NCBI GenBank assembly: GCA_017592665.1
Contig: JAGFNW010000013.1
Location: forward strand, 165,494 to 229,493
Direction: 5' to 3'
DNA length: 64,000 nucleotides
From: Streptosporangiaceae bacterium NEAU-GS5
GTDB lineage: Bacteria > Actinomycetota > Actinomycetes > Streptosporangiales > Streptosporangiaceae
Part shown: positions 1-10,069 of the stretch, piece after piece
Position numbering within the stretch: position 1 is the first letter of the stretch
How the letters are laid out: each line of letters begins with the position of its first letter
Notes under the pieces: generated by a model
Databases searched by the model: none
What the model saw: the letters and a program-made list of their open reading frames with translations, nothing else
Told to the model about the DNA's origin: nothing
Program-made: the position numbers and the translations under genes

Positions 1-630
<630 letters not shown>

Positions 631-696
631 ACCGCCGCGAGACGGGTAGTGGCGGGACGTGCCGCGGGACCGGTGAGCGGTTGGAATCAAAGCGGC

Positions 697-726
697 TTGA
701 TAGAGTGTTCGTGTAGTTACTTTGTA
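697..726 (+). promoter_or_regulatory. Possible promoter of the glycine riboswitch-gcvP transcript
   Basis: TTGATA at 697-702 and TTTGTA at 721-726 are 18 bp apart, about 25 bp before the riboswitch. The -35 is reasonable for a primary sigma factor; the -10 is weak. The -10 overlaps the 9-mer TACTTTGTA (718-726), which recurs elsewhere in the window. Confidence 0.35.
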
Positions 727-751
727 GCGACCAAGTAAGGCCGACGACCCC

Positions 752-945
752 GCGCGGGAGAGTCCCTCTGCAGGTCAGAGGGCGCCGAAGGAGCAACCCT
801 CCCCGGAATCTCTCAGGCAGGCCGTACCGCGTGGGAAAGGCGACTCTGGAAAGCGGCCGCGCCGGCCAGGCGCGTCCCACCGACGGTGCAAGCCTCCCTG
901 ACCAGGGGTGAAGCTCTCAGGTTCCATGACAGAGGGGGAGACGCG
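752..945 (+). promoter_or_regulatory. Tandem glycine riboswitch
   Basis: Leader RNA that binds glycine and controls gcvP. Two aptamer-like units are visible. The first runs from GGGAGAG (755) through GCGCCGAAGGAGCAA and TCTCAGGCAGG. The second runs from GACTCTGGAAAGCGG through CACCGACGGTGCAAGCC and CTCTCAGGTTCCATGACAG to AGAGGGGGAG, near 940. These are conserved blocks of the glycine riboswitch, and the tandem form ahead of glycine-cleavage genes is the usual arrangement. It ends about 50 nt before the gcvP start, leaving the GGAGG site outside the aptamers. I see no obvious intrinsic terminator, so whether control is transcriptional or translational is unclear. Confidence 0.92.
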
Positions 946-994
946 GCAGCGGCATGCGCCGACGCCGGTCTCGACCGCCTCTGGAGGGAATCCC

Positions 995-3817
<2,823 letters not shown>

Positions 3818-3909
3818 GCAATAACCATCGCGAGAGGGCATGTCGGCCGGACGCGGGGGCCTCGAGTCGTTAGGATCCCGATGATCCTTACATTTGGGAG
3901 GCCCCCCGG

Positions 3910-4398
3910 ATGACGGCGATCGACTCCGGTCGCACGATCGGCCACGCGCGGCGGCTCGCCGAGGCGGGCGACCTCGACCACGCCGCGGCCATCCTCGCCG
4001 AGCTGGCCGCCGACGCGTCGGCGCCCGAGCAGGCCGAGGCCGCGCTGGGCCTTTCCGCGGTCGTGGAGCGGATGGCGCAGCACCTGCTCGCGGAGGGACA
4101 GCCGGGACAGGCGGCCGACACGCTGCTTCGCGCGCTGTCGATCGCGCAGGTGGCCGACACGGGCCGCCTGCGGGTGCTGCTGGGGCTCGCGCACCTCGAC
4201 ATGGCGTGCGCGGAGTTCACCGAGGCCGTGCGCGAGGGGCCGGACGCCGACACGGGCGCCCTGGCGATCGAGCTGCTGGCCCGCACGCTTCCGCTGCGCG
4301 GGCGCGACGCCGACGCCGAGGCCGCGTGGGACTACGGCCTCAGCCATCCGGACGAGGTCCTGGCCGAGCAGGTGCGCCTTCGCATCGAGCGCGACTGA
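3910..4398 (+). CDS. Alanine-rich helical protein, TPR-like
   Basis: Unrecognised 162-residue protein. It is almost entirely alanine-rich helix pairs, such as ARRLAEAGDLDHAAAILAELAADASAPEQAEAALGL and later ALDMAC-like segments, which suggests a tetratricopeptide-type scaffold. There is no signal peptide, membrane segment or catalytic motif. GGAGG at about 3897-3901 precedes the ATG. It is the next gene on the strand after gcvP but is separated by 92 bp. An imperfect palindrome around 3872-3886 (GGATCCCGATGATCC) lies just upstream and may be part of its own promoter. Function unknown; protein-protein interaction is a guess from composition only. Confidence 0.7.
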   Translation: MTAIDSGRTIGHARRLAEAGDLDHAAAILAELAADASAPEQAEAALGLSAVVERMAQHLLAEGQPGQAADTLLRALSIAQVADTGRLRVLLGLAHLDMACAEFTEAVREGPDADTGALAIELLARTLPLRGRDADAEAAWDYGLSHPDEVLAEQVRLRIERD

Positions 4399-4419
4399 CC
4401 CACCTGCTCGCGGGCGGGG

Positions 4420-4908
4420 TCAGTCGGGCGTGTCGCGGCGGCGGCGCCGGCCGATGGCGTAGGCGAAGTTGACGGCGATGATGCCGGCCCAGGCCACGAC
4501 CAGGCCGGGGCCGTGCGTGGTCCCGGCCGCGATCGCGGTGAGGGGCACGCCGATGCCGAGCGAGCCGAGCGCGACCCCCACCGACCGGTCGCGATCCTCT
4601 TTGGCCGCGCGTATTCCAGCGGTGCCGTAACGGGCGTTGCTGGCGACCTCGCCCCGGACGCGCGCGGTGATCTCTTGGTCGAGCTTGTCGAGGAACGACT
4701 CGACAAGCGCGTCCTCATAGTCGGGGCCGAGGTCGCGCCGGGCTGCCAGGGTGGCCTTCAGGTCCTCGCGAGTGGACCGGGACATGGTGACCGGTGGAGG
4801 GGCGGGGGGCGGCTGCGGCTGCTGCCACCCGGGGGGCGGCGGCCAGGCGGCTTGCTGCTGCCATGAAGGGATGTCCTGCACTGTGACATTCTTACTCGTC
4901 CGCGTCAC
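4420..4908 (-). CDS. Hypothetical membrane protein with Pro/Gln-rich N-terminus
   Basis: Unrecognised protein of about 162 residues. A Pro/Gln-rich head (WPPPPGWQQPQPPPAPPP) is followed by a charged helical region (STREDLKATLAARRDLGPDYEDALVESFLDKLDQEI). Two adjacent hydrophobic segments (SVGVALGSLGIGVPLTAIAAG and GLVVAWAGIIAVNFAYAIG) follow, then an Arg-rich tail. This layout is common in actinobacterial SHOCT/DUF1707-like small membrane proteins, but no family motif is certain. An ATG at 4917 touches its GGAGG site directly. A GTG three codons later (4908) has 9-nt spacing and is the likelier start. Confidence 0.65.
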   Translation of the reverse strand: MTRTSKNVTVQDIPSWQQQAAWPPPPGWQQPQPPPAPPPVTMSRSTREDLKATLAARRDLGPDYEDALVESFLDKLDQEITARVRGEVASNARYGTAGIRAAKEDRDRSVGVALGSLGIGVPLTAIAAGTTHGPGLVVAWAGIIAVNFAYAIGRRRRRDTPD

Positions 4909-4973
4909 ACGTGGCATCCTCCGTGCGGAGGGGGTCCGCCTCCACTCAGCGACGTAGATGTAACGTCGGCCGC

Positions 4974-5582
4974 ATGGAGATCCAGACGCCGCATGGTCCT
5001 GGCGCCGTCGAGGTGGACGAGCCGCCAGGTCAGGGGCGTGCCCGGCTGCTGCTGGCGCTCACGCACGGGTCGGCGGGCGGCGTCGGCGCGCCCGACCTGC
5101 TCGCCGTGCGGGACGCCGTGCTGGGCATCGGCGGGGTCGTGGCGCGCGTGACGCAGCCGTTCCGGCGGCGCGGGGCGCGGGCGCCCGGATCGGCCGTCAA
5201 ACAGGACGAGGCGTGGGCCGTCATCGTGGGGGCGCTGCGCGAGCGCTATCCGGGGCTGCCGCTGGCGCAGGGCGGGCGGAGCAACGGCGCGCGCGTGGCG
5301 TGCCGCACGGCGCTGGCCGTCGGCGCGGACGCGGTGGTGGCGCTGGCGTTCCCGCTGCATCCACCGGGCCGTCCGGAACGTTCCCGTGCCGACGAGCTAC
5401 GGCAGGCGGGCGTCGACGTGCTGGTGGTCAACGGAGACCGGGATCCATTCGGGGTGCCACAGGCGGACGACGTGGCGCGCCTGGTGGTGCTCGTGGGGGA
5501 GGGCCACGATCTGAAGAAGGATCCGGGACGGGTGGGCGAGGAAGTCGCCCGATGGCTGGTCGCGCGGTTCGAGAACCGCTAG
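4974..5582 (+). CDS. Alpha/beta hydrolase of the KANL3/Tex30-dienelactone hydrolase type
   Basis: Compact 202-residue alpha/beta hydrolase, with no signal peptide and so probably cytoplasmic. The full catalytic set is visible: an oxyanion loop LTHGSAGG near residue 28, a nucleophile elbow GGRSNGA near 100, the acid in VNGDRDPFG and the His in GEGHDLKK. The short form resembles bacterial Tex30-like hydrolases with unknown substrates. ATG 4974 is preferred over an upstream in-frame GTG because the homologous fold begins at MEIQTPHGPG. The gene stands alone, diverging from the membrane-protein gene on its left. Confidence 0.8.
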   Translation: MEIQTPHGPGAVEVDEPPGQGRARLLLALTHGSAGGVGAPDLLAVRDAVLGIGGVVARVTQPFRRRGARAPGSAVKQDEAWAVIVGALRERYPGLPLAQGGRSNGARVACRTALAVGADAVVALAFPLHPPGRPERSRADELRQAGVDVLVVNGDRDPFGVPQADDVARLVVLVGEGHDLKKDPGRVGEEVARWLVARFENR

Positions 5583-5589
5583 ACGGCGC

Positions 5590-5790
5590 TCAGGCGGCGC
5601 TGCTGGCCAGGTCGGTGGGGCGGTGGGGGGCGATCACCGAGCCGTTCGGCAGCAGCTCGCCGGTGTCCTCGAACAGGACGACACCGTTGCACAGCAGGCT
5701 CCACCCCTGCTCGGGGTGGGCCGCGACCGTGCGCGCGGCTTCGCGGTCCAGCGCTTCCGCGCTCGGACAGCAGGGCTCATGAGGGCACAT
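5590..5790 (-). CDS. DUF5999 family protein
   Basis: Small protein of 66 residues matching the actinobacterial DUF5999 family as I recall it. It starts MCPHEPCCPSAEALDREAAR with three early cysteines and continues HPEQGWSLLCNGVVLFEDTGELLPNGSVIAPHRP. Both the length and the C-terminal block are typical. The CPH/CC/LLCNG cysteines suggest metal binding, but no function is established. It is convergent with the upstream hydrolase, separated by 7 bp. Its promoter must lie in 5791-6090, which carries a 15-bp tandem repeat and a palindrome (listed separately). Confidence 0.88.
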   Translation of the reverse strand: MCPHEPCCPSAEALDREAARTVAAHPEQGWSLLCNGVVLFEDTGELLPNGSVIAPHRPTDLASSAA

Positions 5791-5869
5791 TGCCGAGGCT
5801 CCGTGTCTATCTGGTTCGCTCGCTCATCTTCTATACGTATGACGAGGGTCGAGCGGATGGGGTTGACGT

Positions 5870-5898
5870 GTGACTTACTCCACTGTGACGTACTCCAC
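5870..5898. repeat. Tandem 15-bp direct repeat (GTGACKTACTCCAC)
   Basis: GTGACTTACTCCAC at 5870-5883 is followed by GTGACGTACTCCAC at 5885-5898, a period of 15 bp with one mismatch. It lies about 80-110 bp upstream of the DUF5999 start. Spaced direct repeats in a promoter usually mark sites for an activator that binds cooperatively. Confidence 0.6.
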
Positions 5899-6010
5899 AA
5901 TGGACTAAACCAGTGTGAGGCGTGGTCACATCTCGCAGACATAGCCCGTTTGGACTGTTTACGCCGGTCGGGTTGGGCGAGAGTTGCCCAGTCTTTCAGG
6001 ATTGGCCCGC

Positions 6011-6025
6011 ATAGGTGTGACCTAT
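6011..6025. promoter_or_regulatory. Palindromic operator candidate
   Basis: ATAGGTGTGACCTAT is a perfect inverted repeat with 6-bp arms and a 3-bp centre. It lies between the end of tetR (6094) and the DUF5999 promoter region. The binding protein is not identifiable. Confidence 0.45.
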
Positions 6026-6093
6026 GACACAAGAGTGCCTCATGGAAGATAACGGTCCAAGCGCGACACGCCGTCCTTCTGGTAACTGGATGA

Positions 6094-6663
6094 TTACTTT
6101 GGTGAGAGGCCGATCAAGAGCGCGTCAAGTCCGTGCTCGAAATCGACCTCGCCCTCGGCCGTGCGCGCGTCCCGCACCGTCGCGTCCGGATCGGCCCATC
6201 CCGACTGCTGCACCTCCACCGCGACGCTGCCGTGCACGTACGCCCGAAGGGCCCGCACGGCGGGGCCCGGATCGGGCAGGCCCGCCTCGGCCAGCTGCTC
6301 CGACTGATCACGCAGGGCGATCAAGGACGCGCCCTTCGGCGGCTTGGTGAGCGCGAGGGCCAGCACGCCCGGGTGCTCGAGCAGGGCGGCGCGTGCGGCC
6401 CTGGCCCAGGCGCGCGCCACGTCCGGCCAGGCGGGCAGCCCGCCGGGGTCGACGCGCACGGAGGTGACGTGCTCGGCCAATGCGTCCATCAGGGCCTCCT
6501 TGCCGCGGGGGAGGTGATGGTAGATGGCCATCGCCTCCACCTCCAGCGCGTCGCCCAGCCGGCGCATGGTCAGGCGCCGAAGGCCCTGGCTGTCGGCGAT
6601 GTGCAGGGCCGCGTCGATGATCCGCTCGCGGGACAGGGGCACGGGGGGGCGCTTGGCAGGCAT
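6094..6663 (-). CDS. TetR/AcrR-family transcriptional regulator
   Basis: Repressor-type regulator of 189 residues. The N-terminal HTH (SRERIIDAALHIADSQGLRRLTMRRLGDALEVEAMAIYHHLPRGKEALMDAL) is a standard TetR DNA-binding domain. The C-terminal two thirds is helical and resembles the TetR_C tetracycline-repressor-type domain. ATG 6663 is chosen over the in-frame start at 6744 because the HTH begins here and the operator-like palindrome would otherwise be coding. The palindrome at 6675-6692 sits immediately upstream, so autorepression is likely. The divergent neighbour at 6764 may share the control region. Confidence 0.88.
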   Translation of the reverse strand: MPAKRPPVPLSRERIIDAALHIADSQGLRRLTMRRLGDALEVEAMAIYHHLPRGKEALMDALAEHVTSVRVDPGGLPAWPDVARAWARAARAALLEHPGVLALALTKPPKGASLIALRDQSEQLAEAGLPDPGPAVRALRAYVHGSVAVEVQQSGWADPDATVRDARTAEGEVDFEHGLDALLIGLSPK

Positions 6664-6674
6664 GCGATCAGTGT

Positions 6675-6692
6675 GCCTTACTTCGTAAAGGC
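6675..6692. promoter_or_regulatory. TetR operator candidate (TTAC-N3-GTAA)
   Basis: GCCTTACTTCGTAAAGGC has TTAC/GTAA arms around a 3-bp centre, extended imperfectly to GCCTT/AAGGC. It lies 12 bp upstream of the tetR start and in the tetR/6764 divergent region. It matches 13 of 16 positions of the repeated word at 19921 and 34239, suggesting one binding specificity. Confidence 0.6.
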
Positions 6693-6763
6693 GACCGCGC
6701 GCGACACGCCGCGGGGGCCGTACGCTAATCTGCCCCCGGATCATCTATGAGAGAGGCCTGGCC

Positions 6764-7147
6764 ATGGCGTTTTTCCGACCCCGTGTGAGCCGGGAGGCGG
6801 AGGTCCGCTTCCTTGCCGACCAGGAGGTCGGCAAGACCTTCGGCGACAAGCTGGAGCGCGCCAGAGCGGCGGAGCAGCAGATGCTGAGGATCGAGGCCGG
6901 GGGAGCGTCCCTGGTGGAGGTCCGCGAGGCGGCGCTCGAAGTCGATCGCACGCTGACCGACGCGCTGCGGGCGGCCGAGGCGGCCCAGCGCTCCACCTTC
7001 GGCGTGAAGTCCTACGACGACCGCATCGCGCGGCGCAAGGCCAAGGCGACGCCGGACGGCGCGCTGTGGACCTCGGAGGTCGAGCGGCTGCGGACGCTGC
7101 GTGAGCGGCATCGGTTGACCGGGATTCCGCGCAAGGCCTCCATCTGA
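6764..7147 (+). CDS. Conserved-looking hypothetical protein, coiled-coil rich
   Basis: Unrecognised 127-residue soluble protein starting MAFFRPRVSREAEVRFLADQ. It is strongly helical and charged (KLERARAAEQQMLRIEA, REAALEVDRTLTDALRAAEAAQ, EVERLRTLRERHRL), with heptad-like spacing that suggests coiled coils. There is no membrane segment or catalytic motif. It diverges from the TetR gene across about 100 bp, so it is a plausible target of that repressor. The GAGAGAGG stretch upstream of ATG is an acceptable ribosome site. Confidence 0.65.
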   Translation: MAFFRPRVSREAEVRFLADQEVGKTFGDKLERARAAEQQMLRIEAGGASLVEVREAALEVDRTLTDALRAAEAAQRSTFGVKSYDDRIARRKAKATPDGALWTSEVERLRTLRERHRLTGIPRKASI

Positions 7148-7249
7148 TCGATTCCGTCTGCGTCCCCGCGGACACGCGACGTGGCGGCGCTTCGGAGATA
7201 CCGTGTGCGTGTCACCCGATGGGGCGGTCTCGCGGGGAGGTGGCACGGC

Positions 7250-8017
7250 ATGAGCATGAGCATCACGCACGGGATGGCGCACGGCACGCCCTGCTGGGTG
7301 GACCTCGGCAGCCCGGATCTCGGCGCCGCGAGCGACTTCTACGGCGCCCTGTTCGGATGGCACTTCGAGGAGACCGAAGAGGGCTATCTGCAGGCCCGGC
7401 TCGGCGGTGCGCCGGTCGCCGGGATCGGCGCGGTGGGGCCGGACGACCTGCCCTGGTGGACGACGTATATCGCGGTCGACGACGCGCACGCCAGCGTGTC
7501 GGCGGCGGTGGCGGCCGGTGGCGAGCTGGTCACCGGGCCACAGTGGGTGGGAGAGCAGGGGATCAGCGCCTATTTGAAGGACCCGGCCGGCGCGTCGCTG
7601 GCGATCTGGCAGGCCGAGAGCTTCGCCGGATCGCAGGTGCTGGGCCGGCCGGGCGCCTCCTGCTGGTATGAGCTCGCGGTCCGCGACCCGCTGCGGGCGC
7701 AGCGGTTCTACCAGGCCGTCTTCGGGTGGGACGGGGTGACCCGGTCGGTCGCCGACGCCACCAGCGCCTACACCGACTTCGGCCGGCACGGCGAGACGGT
7801 CGCCGGCATGATCCGGATGAACGAGATGTGGCCGGACGAGATCCCCGCCCACTGGATGGTCTACTTCGCGGTCGACGACTGCGACGCGGCCGCCTCCGAC
7901 GTGACGTCTCTCGGCGGCGTGGTCTCCATCGCCCCCTTCGACATCGCCCCCGGCCGCGTCTCCGTGGTCAACGACCCCCACGGCGCCGTCTTCTCCCTCA
8001 TCCGCCTCTCCGCGTGA
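7250..8017 (+). CDS. VOC-family protein with two glyoxalase domains (Cfp30B-like)
   Basis: 255-residue protein with two tandem vicinal-oxygen-chelate domains. The first starts at about residue 9 (GTPCWVDLGSPDLGAASDFYGALFGW) and the second near residue 135 (ASCWYELAVRDPLRAQRFYQAVFGW). This arrangement and the GTPCWVDL motif match the mycobacterial Cfp30B/27-kDa antigen family, which is linked to methylglyoxal defence but poorly characterised enzymatically. ATG 7250 has GGGAGG about 10 bp upstream; the in-frame GTG at 7181 does not. Its stop codon lies inside the first copy of the nested palindromic repeat. Confidence 0.88.
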   Translation: MSMSITHGMAHGTPCWVDLGSPDLGAASDFYGALFGWHFEETEEGYLQARLGGAPVAGIGAVGPDDLPWWTTYIAVDDAHASVSAAVAAGGELVTGPQWVGEQGISAYLKDPAGASLAIWQAESFAGSQVLGRPGASCWYELAVRDPLRAQRFYQAVFGWDGVTRSVADATSAYTDFGRHGETVAGMIRMNEMWPDEIPAHWMVYFAVDDCDAAASDVTSLGGVVSIAPFDIAPGRVSVVNDPHGAVFSLIRLSA

Positions 8018-8096
8018 TCTTGCACGTTCTCCCGGCGGCCTGCTCACGGCTTTCGTGATCTTGCACTTTATCCCGAACGCCAGGTCAGCGCGTCGA

Positions 8097-8128
8097 TGAT
8101 CATGCAATGCGCGTGCATTGCATGATCA
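8097..8128. terminator. Central hairpin, probable bidirectional terminator
   Basis: TGATCATGCAATGC (8097-8110) and its exact complement (8115-8128) flank a 4-nt loop, GCGT. It is the symmetry centre of the repeat array, between convergent genes, and there is no T-run. It may terminate transcription from both sides without a U-tract. Confidence 0.55.
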
Positions 8129-8169
8129 CCGAAGCCGCTGCCTGCGGAAAGGGAGAACACGCAAGATCA

Positions 8170-8193
8170 CCAACGCGCGGACCCGCGCGTTGG
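8170..8193. terminator. GC-rich hairpin between the inverted repeat units
   Basis: CCAACGCGCG at 8170-8179 pairs perfectly with CGCGCGTTGG at 8184-8193 around GACC. It is a strong 10-bp stem near the end of the leftward sigma-factor gene, so it could serve as its terminator. Confidence 0.45.
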
Positions 8194-8223
8194 GAGAACC
8201 TGCAAGATCACGCGCCCCTGGGG

Positions 8224-9549
8224 TTAGCTGGCCCAGTCGAGGAGGGGGCGGGTGTTGCTCGGGTGGCGGAGCTTGGAGAGGGATTCCTTCTCCAGCTGGC
8301 GGATGCGCTCGCGGGTCAGGCCGAGGTGCTTGCCGATCTCGTCGAGCGTGTGCGGCTTGCCGTCGGCGAGGCCGAAGCGGAGCGACATGATCTTGGCCTC
8401 GCGCGGCGAGAGGTTGCCCAGCACGCCGCGGAGCTGCTCGGCCAGCAGCTGCCGGTCGACCACCTCGGACGCCTCGGGCGAGTCGACGTCCTCGATGAGG
8501 TCGCCGATGCGGGTCTCGCCGTCTTCGCCGATGGTGGAGTCGAGGCTGATCGGCTGCCGGCTGGTGCGCAGCAGCTCCTCGATCTGGTCGGGCGTCTTGT
8601 CCAGCTCGACCGCCAGCTCCTCGGCCGTGGGCTCGCGGCCCAGCCTCTGGTGCATGTCGCGCTCGACGCGGGACAGCTTCGACAGCATTTCCAGCACGTG
8701 GACGGGCAGCCGGATCGTGCGCGCCGAGTCGGCGAACCCGCGCTGGATGGCCTGCCGGATCCACCACATGGCGTAGGTGGAGAACTTGAAGCCCTTGGTG
8801 TAGTCGAACTTCTCCACGGCCCTTATGAGACCGAGGTTGCCCTCCTGCACCACGTCCAGCAGCGACATGCCGCGGTCGGTGTACTTCTTGGCGACCGATA
8901 CGACCAGCCGGAGGTTGGCCTCCAGCATGTGGTCCTTGGCCCGGCGGCCGTCCTCGATGACCCATTCGAGGTCGTCGCGGTAGCCCGGCGGCAGATGCTC
9001 GCCGTTCTCCAGGGCGGTCTCCAGCTTGTACTCGGCGTACAGACCGGCCTCGATCCGGCGGGCCAGCTCCACCTCCTGCGCGGCGGTGAGCAGTGTGCGC
9101 CGGCCGATCGACTTGAGGTAGGTGTGGACGGAGTCGCCCATCACCGTCCCGGTGTCGTCGAGGTCGAGGGCTCCGGCCTCGTCCTCCAGCTCTTCGGCCG
9201 CCTGCTCGGTCCACTCCTCGTCGACGACGTGGGCGGCCTCGTCAGCGGCTCCGGCCGGAGACTTGACAGGGTCTTTTACACTGGGCTTCGCAGTCGTATT
9301 CGTGGTGGTCGTCCTGGGCTTTCTGGTCTTGCGGGGTTTTGCGGCAGGCTTGTCGGCGGCCAGGCTCACCCCCGCGTCGGTGAGGTCGCGAAGGATCGAG
9401 CGGCCTTCCGCGGGGCTGATTCCGGACGCGGCGAACGCCTCGCGGAGTTCCGCGAGGGAAAGGTTGCCCTGTGCACGCCCTCGGTCGAGGAGCAGATCGA
9501 GGGTGGTCGGGGCCGTCGTCTGAGTGGTTGCCGCGGCGGCTTTCGGCAT
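8224..9549 (-). CDS. RNA polymerase sigma-70 factor, RpoD/HrdB family (probably group 2)
   Basis: Sigma factor of 441 residues with every main region. A region 1.1-like head (TLDLLLDRGRAQGNLSLAEL) is followed by a Thr/Lys/Pro linker and region 1.2 (DSVHTYLKSIGR, about 139-150). Region 2 covers about 211-280 (ANLRLVVSVAKKYTDRGMSLLDVVQEGNLGLIRAVEKFDYTKGFKFSTYA), and regions 3 and 4 end in TRERIRQLEKESLSKLRHP. It departs from HrdB at several core positions (for example FADSARTIRLPVHVLEML), so I favour a primary-like alternative factor over the housekeeping one, without certainty. ATG 9549 has GGAGG with 8-nt spacing. Confidence 0.9.
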   Translation of the reverse strand: MPKAAAATTQTTAPTTLDLLLDRGRAQGNLSLAELREAFAASGISPAEGRSILRDLTDAGVSLAADKPAAKPRKTRKPRTTTTNTTAKPSVKDPVKSPAGAADEAAHVVDEEWTEQAAEELEDEAGALDLDDTGTVMGDSVHTYLKSIGRRTLLTAAQEVELARRIEAGLYAEYKLETALENGEHLPPGYRDDLEWVIEDGRRAKDHMLEANLRLVVSVAKKYTDRGMSLLDVVQEGNLGLIRAVEKFDYTKGFKFSTYAMWWIRQAIQRGFADSARTIRLPVHVLEMLSKLSRVERDMHQRLGREPTAEELAVELDKTPDQIEELLRTSRQPISLDSTIGEDGETRIGDLIEDVDSPEASEVVDRQLLAEQLRGVLGNLSPREAKIMSLRFGLADGKPHTLDEIGKHLGLTRERIRQLEKESLSKLRHPSNTRPLLDWAS

Positions 9550-9733
9550 GAGGACACCTCCTCCGTACACGGAGTAGTCGTTTGGCGTGGTTTAGGTCAC
9601 GGTGGTGCTGGCCGGGCGTTTCTCGGCGCACCAGTATCAATAACACCGACGCGCCGAGTTTGTTCCCGGCGGGTAACCTCGATGGGTGGCAGCCGATCGC
9701 CGTGGCCGGTCGATCGCCGTGACCCGTCGATGT

Positions 9734-10069
9734 CTAGTCGGTCGGGGCGATCAGCGAGGCCACGGGCATCGGCAGGGGCTCGGCCTGCTGGAGCCGCTGC
9801 TCGGTCCAGTATTCGGCGATCTTCGCCGGGTCGTCGGTGACCGAGTGGGCCACGACGTCGTCGGGAGCGGGGCTCACAGTGATCGTTTCCCGGGTCGGCG
9901 TGCGCTCGGCGGGCTGAAGCTTGGTGACGGTCTTGACGGTCTGCGCCTGTTCGGCGCGTCTGGCCTGCTCTATCCGGCCGGCTGAGGCGGCCGCGGCGAT
10001 CGAGACCCCGCCTACGACGATGACCCCGACGACGGCGGCCGAGATCAGCGTGTTGCGGGTCAAAATCAT
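9734..10069 (-). CDS. Small membrane-anchored hypothetical protein
   Basis: Unrecognised 111-residue protein. One N-terminal hydrophobic segment (LISAAVVGVIVVGGVSIAAAA, about residues 8-28) is followed by a polar extracytoplasmic part rich in Thr, Gln and Pro (VKTVTKLQPAERTPTRETITVSPAPDDVV). No lipobox cysteine is present. Its ATG overlaps the TGA of menE as ATGA and is preceded by GGAGG with 8-nt spacing, so it is translated with menE. No role in menaquinone synthesis can be inferred beyond this linkage. Confidence 0.65.
   Translation of the reverse strand: MILTRNTLISAAVVGVIVVGGVSIAAAASAGRIEQARRAEQAQTVKTVTKLQPAERTPTRETITVSPAPDDVVAHSVTDDPAKIAEYWTEQRLQQAEPLPMPVASLIAPTD

Larger units (their letters stand above)
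5791..6093. other. 300-bp intergenic control region upstream of the DUF5999 gene
   Basis: No credible gene. The stretch is distinctly less GC-rich than its surroundings. It holds a two-copy 15-bp direct repeat at 5870-5898 and a palindrome at 6011-6025. It probably contains the promoter of the leftward DUF5999 gene and the 3' end of the leftward tetR transcript. Short open frames through it have no ribosome sites or recognisable products. Confidence 0.6.
8013..8214. repeat. Nested palindromic repeat array (four GTGATCTTGCA units)
   Basis: Four copies of a ~22-bp word related to GTGATCTTGCACGTTCTCCC occur: two forward at 8013-8035 and 8054-8075, and two inverted at 8148-8171 and 8190-8214. 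They flank a perfect 14-bp-stem hairpin (8097-8128), and a second hairpin (8170-8193) sits between the inverted copies. The whole thing folds as concentric stems between two convergent genes. It overlaps the VOC stop codon and ends 10 bp before the sigma-factor stop. The architecture resembles a MITE or REP-type element. It is not a CRISPR, because the units alternate in orientation and lack uniform spacers. Confidence 0.8.

Noticed and set aside
8013..8214. Possible CRISPR array from repeated GTGATCTTGCA words
   Set aside because: Only four units, alternating in orientation, with unequal gaps and internal hairpins; no cas genes nearby.
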